In this document: positions 60,116-64,000 of the stretch, one piece after another | Layout of the letters: each line of letters begins with the position of its first letter | Position numbering within the stretch: the stretch's first letter is position 1 | Notes under the pieces: model-generated | The model's input: only the letters and a program-made list of their open reading frames with translations | Databases searched by the model: none | Told to the model about the DNA's origin: nothing | Program-made: the position numbers and the translations under genes | DNA from: Ruminococcus sp. | GTDB taxonomy: Bacteria > Bacillota > Clostridia > Oscillospirales > Ruminococcaceae | Assembly: GCF_017464355.1 (NCBI RefSeq) | Contig: NZ_JAFUAG010000017.1 | Coordinates: 1-64,000 of the forward strand | Direction: 5' to 3' | Length of the DNA: 64,000 nt

Positions 60116-60775
60116 TTACCTCTTAAAGTATTTTGAAGATACGGGAAACTCAAAATATACATCGGGATAAGGCTCGTCCTCCAGGGAAAAATGCCACCAC
60201 TCGCAGTCAATGGGCTTGAAGCCGTTGCGCACCATGGCCTGCTGCAGGAACATCCTGTTCTCAAACTGCTCCTCTGTCACCGCCCGTGAATCGGGGTGGG
60301 ACTTCTCGCTGAACAGGTCGAAGGGGCTGCCCATATCCACCTCCTGCCCTGTTTTCATATCCAGCAGGGTCAGGTCAACAGCGCTTCCTCTGCTGTGGCT
60401 TGACTGTGAAGCAATGTAGCCCTGCCTGAAAAGCTCCTGCTTTTCCAGCTCGGGGTAGAAATAGGGCTTCATGCGCAGGTCGAGGTCTTCAATGCCCCAC
60501 ATGACAAAATGCTTCACCGCCGCCGCAGGCCGATAGGCATCGAATATCTTAAGGCGGTAGCCCTTTACGTTGACCTCGCTGCTCACAGCTTTCAGCGCCC
60601 TGGCAGCTTCAACGGTCAGCAGAGCGCAGGGCTCCTCGTAGCCGTCTATCCTGTCACCTATGAAATTGTAAGTGGAGTAATAGCGTATCTCCTGCACCAC
60701 CGAGGGCACAAAGTCCGCCAGCAGTACAAAGCCCGAGGGGTCCATAGTTACCTTGCGTTTGAGATCATTGCTCAT
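60116..60775 (-). CDS. D-alanyl-D-alanine dipeptidase (VanX/DdpX family)
   Basis: A 219-residue cytoplasmic zinc peptidase of family M15D that splits D-Ala-D-Ala. Zinc and catalytic motifs are present: SSHSRGSAVDLTL (SxHxxGxAxD) and ECEWWHF-like EWWHF near the end. DAYRPAAAVKHF is another conserved segment. With no VanH or VanA gene nearby this is probably for recycling or starvation use, not glycopeptide resistance. Starts 5 bp after the PAP2 gene's stop; SD AAAGGG. Confidence 0.9.
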   Translation of the reverse strand: MSNDLKRKVTMDPSGFVLLADFVPSVVQEIRYYSTYNFIGDRIDGYEEPCALLTVEAARALKAVSSEVNVKGYRLKIFDAYRPAAAVKHFVMWGIEDLDLRMKPYFYPELEKQELFRQGYIASQSSHSRGSAVDLTLLDMKTGQEVDMGSPFDLFSEKSHPDSRAVTEEQFENRMFLQQAMVRNGFKPIDCEWWHFSLEDEPYPDVYFEFPVSSKYFKR

Positions 60776-60780
60776 TCATC

Positions 60781-61716
60781 TCACCCTTTCGTTGTTTCCT
60801 GTGCTGCCTGTTTTTTGGGGGCAAGGCGGAATGCCAGCGGGTACAGCCCGAAGTCTGCAAAGGCCACAACGGCATATCTTGCGCACCTTACCAGCAGTGC
60901 GGCGCGGCTGCCGCTGTCGAGAAATTCATGGGAGAAAGGCAGCTTCAGCAGTGAGTTCACCAGGAAGTATACCACTGCGCCGCCTGCCAGCCTGAGTATC
61001 ATCTGCAAAGGTCTGCGGGTGTCTTCAAACTTGACAAATCTTTCCTCAAAGAGTATCGCAGCGGAAAATCCTGCCAGCAGGCCGTAGCCTGTGTAGTAGT
61101 CAGCGCTTTTGCAGAAGAACAGCCCTGGCAGGCCTATCGCAAGGAATATCCCGTACATCACAGCGGGGTGCAGGCGGTCCTCCATAAAAACTGTCAGGAA
61201 AATCATCAGCCCACCGACAGCCCAGCCTGCCAGCACATCGGTGGGGTAGTGGGCGCCCACAACCACTCTGGAAAAGCCAACCAGCAGCGGTATCAGTATG
61301 GCCAGCACAGTGAACAGGGGCTTTTTCGCCCGTGAAGCAAATCCGCCGAAAAGCCCTACCGAGTTGGTCGAGTGGACGCTGGGGAAAGAATACCCCTGGG
61401 CGGAGATATCATACATCGGTGCATCGGGTTCGGGCAGGCGGTAGATGTTCAGCTGCTTATGCACAAAATATGGGCGCAGGCGGGTGAAGATGTTTTTCAG
61501 CATCGAGTCCAGCACCAGACCTTCCAGTATGCACAAGCCCATAGTTCTGCCTATGCGTTTGTTATAGCTCCAGTAAACAAAGCCCAGCAGCGCTACCAGC
61601 ATCATTTCCTCCCCGAAAACGGAAAGGTATGATACCGCTGTGCCGCCCAGGTGTTCCTGGAGCCATTCCATAAGTTTTACTTCCCATTCAAAATAAAATG
61701 TTTTTCCGTCAGTCAT
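60781..61716 (-). CDS. PAP2-family membrane phosphatase
   Basis: 311 residues with several membrane helices. The three PAP2 motifs are intact: KNIFTRLRP, SFPSVHSTNS and SRVVVGAHYPTDV. Likely dephosphorylates a lipid phosphate such as undecaprenyl diphosphate or phosphatidate at the outer membrane face. The PAP2 core ends near 175; the C-terminal half adds further helices. GGGGAG precedes the ATG. It leads a run with the dipeptidase. Confidence 0.92.
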   Translation of the reverse strand: MTDGKTFYFEWEVKLMEWLQEHLGGTAVSYLSVFGEEMMLVALLGFVYWSYNKRIGRTMGLCILEGLVLDSMLKNIFTRLRPYFVHKQLNIYRLPEPDAPMYDISAQGYSFPSVHSTNSVGLFGGFASRAKKPLFTVLAILIPLLVGFSRVVVGAHYPTDVLAGWAVGGLMIFLTVFMEDRLHPAVMYGIFLAIGLPGLFFCKSADYYTGYGLLAGFSAAILFEERFVKFEDTRRPLQMILRLAGGAVVYFLVNSLLKLPFSHEFLDSGSRAALLVRCARYAVVAFADFGLYPLAFRLAPKKQAAQETTKG

Positions 61717-61742
61717 GTCCTGCTCCCCTTATCTTTTTTATC

Positions 61743-61771
61743 ATTATACCCGAATGGTAATATTTTGTCAA
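61743..61771 (-). promoter_or_regulatory. Promoter of the PAP2 operon
   Basis: Minus-strand TTGACA (61771-61766), 17 bp, TATAAT (61748-61743). It sits just after the GNAT gene's stop. Confidence 0.92.
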
Positions 61772-61780
61772 TATTTTATT

Positions 61781-62263
61781 TCAGCCAATATGGCAGATCA
61801 TGATAAATTCTTCTTCATTTTCGTCAGTTATCTCAAAACCGACCTTTTTATACAGCCTTACAGCGTAGTTTGCTTTCTGCACTGCCAGAGAAGCCTGTGC
61901 GAAGCCCTCGCTTTTCAGCTTGTCAAGCATGGCTTTCATTAGTGCTGTGCCCATGCCCTGTCCGCGGAAGTCTTCATACAGGGATATGGCAAAGGAGGGT
62001 GTATCGTCGTCAATGTGGCCGTAGTCGTTCATTATCCGTGTCCACACTGCCCCGACTATCCTGCCACCGACCTCAGCCCCTAAGGCATAGTCGCCCCTGC
62101 GGGTGCCGAAATTTTCGGTGTACACCAAAAGCTCGGGGCGCTCAACTATATCCCGCGGGGGCTTTGCAACACCCTCGTGGATAAATATGGCTTCATAGAG
62201 AAAATCCTCCAGCAGCGGGTATTCAGCTTCACGAAAAGGCCTCAGGGAAAATTTTTCTGTCAC
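61781..62263 (-). CDS. GNAT-family N-acetyltransferase
   Basis: 160 residues with the GNAT acetyl-CoA motif A at about 95-115 (ISLYEDFRGQGMGTALMKAM, R/QxxGxG/A) and motif B (ANYAVRLYKKVGFEI). Substrate unknown. ATG overlaps the stop of the nitroreductase gene by four bases (ATGA), so the three genes from 62958 down appear coupled. Confidence 0.9.
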   Translation of the reverse strand: MTEKFSLRPFREAEYPLLEDFLYEAIFIHEGVAKPPRDIVERPELLVYTENFGTRRGDYALGAEVGGRIVGAVWTRIMNDYGHIDDDTPSFAISLYEDFRGQGMGTALMKAMLDKLKSEGFAQASLAVQKANYAVRLYKKVGFEITDENEEEFIMICHIG

Positions 62264-62754
62264 AGATAATGCACCCTGCTTTCCTCAAATCTGTCCTGCT
62301 GAGATTTTTCCTCAGCGGGATAGCCCACAGGCACCACCGCAAAGGCACGGAGGTCTTCGCCTATGCCCAGCACGGCCTCGGCCTTTTCCATTCTGTCTTC
62401 AAGGGGTGCTGCGCACAGCCATACTCCGCCCAGGCCGAGGGAGTCTATCTCCAGCAGAAGATTTTCCGTGGCGCAGGAAAGGTCGATAAGGGCAGTTTCG
62501 CCCCAGCGCAGCCCCTTGGTGCGGTAGCAGGGCACTATAACGAGGGGCGCATTTTTTGCGCAGGCGGCATAGGGGCTTATCTCGGAAAGGCGGGCTATCT
62601 TCTCCTTGTCCTTTACCACAAAAAACTCCCAGGGCTGCTGGTTGCCTGCTGAGGGTGCAGCCATGGCCGCACGCAGCAGCTGTGTTATCTTCTCGTCCTC
62701 CACGGGCTTGTCCTGATATTTTCTTATGCTCACTCTTGTGAATATCTCGTTCAT
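62260..62754 (-). CDS. Nitroreductase family protein
   Basis: 164-residue FMN-dependent oxidoreductase. Conserved: SIRKYQDKPVEDEKI at the start, APSAGNQQPWEF, and GLGGVWLCAAP. Likely uses NAD(P)H to reduce quinones, nitro groups or an enone; role unknown. It directly follows a 67-residue gene (stop and start adjacent) with TAAGGAGGA at the junction. Confidence 0.9.
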   Translation of the reverse strand: MNEIFTRVSIRKYQDKPVEDEKITQLLRAAMAAPSAGNQQPWEFFVVKDKEKIARLSEISPYAACAKNAPLVIVPCYRTKGLRWGETALIDLSCATENLLLEIDSLGLGGVWLCAAPLEDRMEKAEAVLGIGEDLRAFAVVPVGYPAEEKSQQDRFEESRVHYL

Positions 62755-62958
62755 TTATTTATCCTCCTTGGAATACTCGTTTATTTCTTCATCGGTGATA
62801 TGGCTGCCTATGTCCCAGCCCCTGCGGTAGGCCTCTCTGTCGGGGACTTTGATCTTTCTGCCGTCTTCTAGGGTCAGCGTGACCATAGGCTCCTCCCCCG
62901 GGAGAAAGCCCTCGCAGCCGTTGTCGGGTTCGAGCAGGTCGGTTATAAGGTATCTCAT
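62755..62958 (-). CDS. Small hypothetical protein (67 residues)
   Basis: MRYLITDLLEPDNGCEGF at the start, then beta strands with TLTLEDGRKIKVP and a YRRGWDIGSHITDEEI tail. ATG 62958 is 8 nt after AAAGGAG; the upstream ATG at 62976 lies on that SD. It is first in a three-gene unit with nitroreductase and GNAT. No family recognised. Confidence 0.75.
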   Translation of the reverse strand: MRYLITDLLEPDNGCEGFLPGEEPMVTLTLEDGRKIKVPDREAYRRGWDIGSHITDEEINEYSKEDK

Positions 62959-62990
62959 GGGAAAAACTCCTTTCATTATGCCGTGCTTTG

Positions 62991-63019
62991 ATTATACACT
63001 ATTTCCGGAGAATTTGCAA
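62991..63019 (-). promoter_or_regulatory. Promoter of the 67-aa/nitroreductase/GNAT unit
   Basis: Minus-strand TTGCAA (63019-63014), 17 bp, TATAAT (62996-62991). Confidence 0.85.
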
Positions 63020-63031
63020 GGGCTGCCTGCG

Positions 63032-63060
63032 TTGACGGCTCTGCGGAAATGTGGTATAAT
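63032..63060 (+). promoter_or_regulatory. Promoter of the NUDIX gene
   Basis: TTGACG (63032-63037), 17 bp, TATAAT (63055-63060). Divergent from the promoter 13 bp to the left. Confidence 0.88.
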
Positions 63061-63099
63061 CATCTTGAGAAAATGCTTTGACGAACAGGAGATGTGTTT

Positions 63100-63654
63100 A
63101 TGGAACTTCTTGATATAGTAGATGAAAACGGCGAGCCCACGGGGCAGACGGTTGACCGTGCCGAAGCCCACGCAAAGGGTGTGCGCCACAGGACCTCGCA
63201 CCTATGGCTGCTGAGGGAGAAAGAGGGCGGGGTGCAGATACTTCTGCAAAAGCGTGCAGATGACAAGCCCTCGTATCCGGGCTGCTATGATATATCCAGC
63301 GCAGGCCACATACCTGCGGGAGATGACTTTGCCGTATCCGCCCTGCGGGAGCTGAGGGAGGAGCTGGGACTTTCTGCCAATGAGGAGGAGCTTATCCCCA
63401 TAGGCAAGCGCACTATCGTCAGCGATGAGGTCTTCTTCGGGAAAGAGTTCCACGACAGGCAGGTGTCGAAGGTGTTCGTTCTCTGGAAAGACACAGAAGA
63501 ATTCACCCTGCAGCGTGAGGAGGTCAGCGCCGTGGTCTGGAAGGACTTTGCGGCCTGCTTTGAAGATGTTGCCAATGACCGTATAAAGCACTGTATCGCC
63601 GTTGAGGAGCTGCAGATGATAAAGGACTACCTTGCCCGTGAGGGCAGGCTGTAG
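63100..63654 (+). CDS. NUDIX hydrolase (YfcD/IPP-isomerase-like)
   Basis: 184 residues. The N-terminus (LLDIVDENGEPTGQTVDRAE, then HRTSHLWLL) matches YfcD-type NUDIX proteins. The Nudix box GHIPAGDDFAVSALRELREE keeps REL-REE-LG but has Asp where the first Glu is expected. Substrate unknown. ATG at 63100 is 8 nt after AGGAG. Confidence 0.88.
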   Translation: MELLDIVDENGEPTGQTVDRAEAHAKGVRHRTSHLWLLREKEGGVQILLQKRADDKPSYPGCYDISSAGHIPAGDDFAVSALRELREELGLSANEEELIPIGKRTIVSDEVFFGKEFHDRQVSKVFVLWKDTEEFTLQREEVSAVVWKDFAACFEDVANDRIKHCIAVEELQMIKDYLAREGRL

Positions 63655-63669
63655 GTCGGGGGGCAGGAT

Positions 63670-64000
63670 ATGGAAAAGCTTGCCATTGCAGGACGTGCCT
63701 GCTTTTTTGAAAAGGGGGCTGACCCCGCATATCTGCTGATACAGCCCGTGGACGAACATGAAGTCCCCATGCTTGAAGCCGAGGTATCTCACATAAGGGC
63801 GCTGACAAAGCAGGACTTCGCTTATCTGGCCTTTATGGTGGGCGACTGGAACAGCGAGCTTTCGCCTTGGGCTGCCCCGCCTGTTTTCGGCAATGAGGCC
63901 TTCGGGGGCGGCGGTGAGAGTACCCTTGATTTGCTGACGGACAGCATACTTCCAAAAGCGGCGGAAGACCTTGGCATCAGCGGCCTGCCCCTTGTCATCG
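63670..64000 (+). CDS. Partial gene, putative alpha/beta-hydrolase (esterase-like)
   Basis: The first 110 residues of a gene cut by the window end. MEKLAIAGRACFFEKG at the start, later DWNSELSPWAAPPVFG and then FGGGGESTLDLL, which recalls esterase-like proteins where a strand-loop with D-W-N precedes the nucleophile elbow. The catalytic Ser would lie beyond the edge. It starts 15 bp after the NUDIX gene and may share its transcript. Confidence 0.6.
   Translation, partial: MEKLAIAGRACFFEKGADPAYLLIQPVDEHEVPMLEAEVSHIRALTKQDFAYLAFMVGDWNSELSPWAAPPVFGNEAFGGGGESTLDLLTDSILPKAAEDLGISGLPLVI

Noticed and set aside
60116..60775. Vancomycin-resistance cluster
   Set aside because: A VanX-like dipeptidase alone is not enough: no VanH, VanA or VanRS genes are adjacent.

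Overview
The window looks like chromosomal DNA of a cellulolytic, saccharolytic Clostridia member close to Ruminococcus. The basis is three secreted proteins with ruminococcal-type dockerins (one a GH5 cellulase with a carbohydrate-binding module), a trimeric electron-bifurcating-type [FeFe] hydrogenase operon, glycogen metabolism genes, Gram-positive-type promoters (TTGACA, 17 bp, TATAAT) before many genes, and strong AGGAGG ribosome binding sites. I cannot fix the species from sequence alone. No rRNA, CRISPR array, transposase or phage gene was seen.

Layout. 1-8 kb: glycogen synthase, tRNA-Arg(CCT), PTS enzyme I, RicT, a phospholipase C-like protein and a 2-hydroxyacid dehydrogenase. 8-15 kb: metK under a SAM-I riboswitch, three tRNAs (Gly, Arg, His), a K+ channel, a fucose/arabinose isomerase-family enzyme, and an ABC-F protein behind an attenuator with a three-codon leader ORF. 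15.8-20 kb: hydC-hydB-hydA. 20-28 kb: glycyl-tRNA synthetase, a leucine-rich-repeat dockerin protein, a DUF3343/cysteine desulfurase pair, an HtrA protease and an orphan sugar-binding lipoprotein. 28.6-34.6 kb: a probable malQ-to-glgP operon with three uncharacterised genes inside. 35.9-38.3 kb: rpmG-secE-nusG-rplK-rplA. 39-42 kb: a large propeller/helical/Ig-like/dockerin protein. 42.5-50 kb: a two-component system divergent from an operon encoding a propeller-fused solute-binding lipoprotein, two sugar-type permeases and an HlyD-like adaptor. 50.5-56.3 kb: DUF4867, a membrane protein paired with a solute-binding/VWA fusion, an acidic lipoprotein and a helical protein. 56.4-58.5 kb: dockerin-CBM-GH5 cellulase. 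58.5-64 kb: acyltransferase, a small RiPP-leader-like zinc-ribbon protein, D-Ala-D-Ala dipeptidase, PAP2 phosphatase, GNAT, nitroreductase, NUDIX hydrolase, and a partial esterase-like gene at the edge.

How it fits together: dockerin proteins and the cellulase point to fibre degradation; malQ, glgP and glgA to storage and use of alpha-glucan; the hydrogenase to disposal of reductant as H2. The most promising undescribed items are (1) the two-component-controlled operon combining importer-type permeases with an export-type adaptor, with four phased direct repeats before it; (2) the SBP-VWA fusion and its membrane partner; (3) a three-copy 100-bp palindromic repeat, one copy of which forms the 5' leader of the cellulase mRNA; (4) the RiPP-like leader fused to a zinc ribbon; and (5) the three unknown genes inside the malQ-glgP operon. 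All functional calls come from reading motifs by eye; no database search was run.
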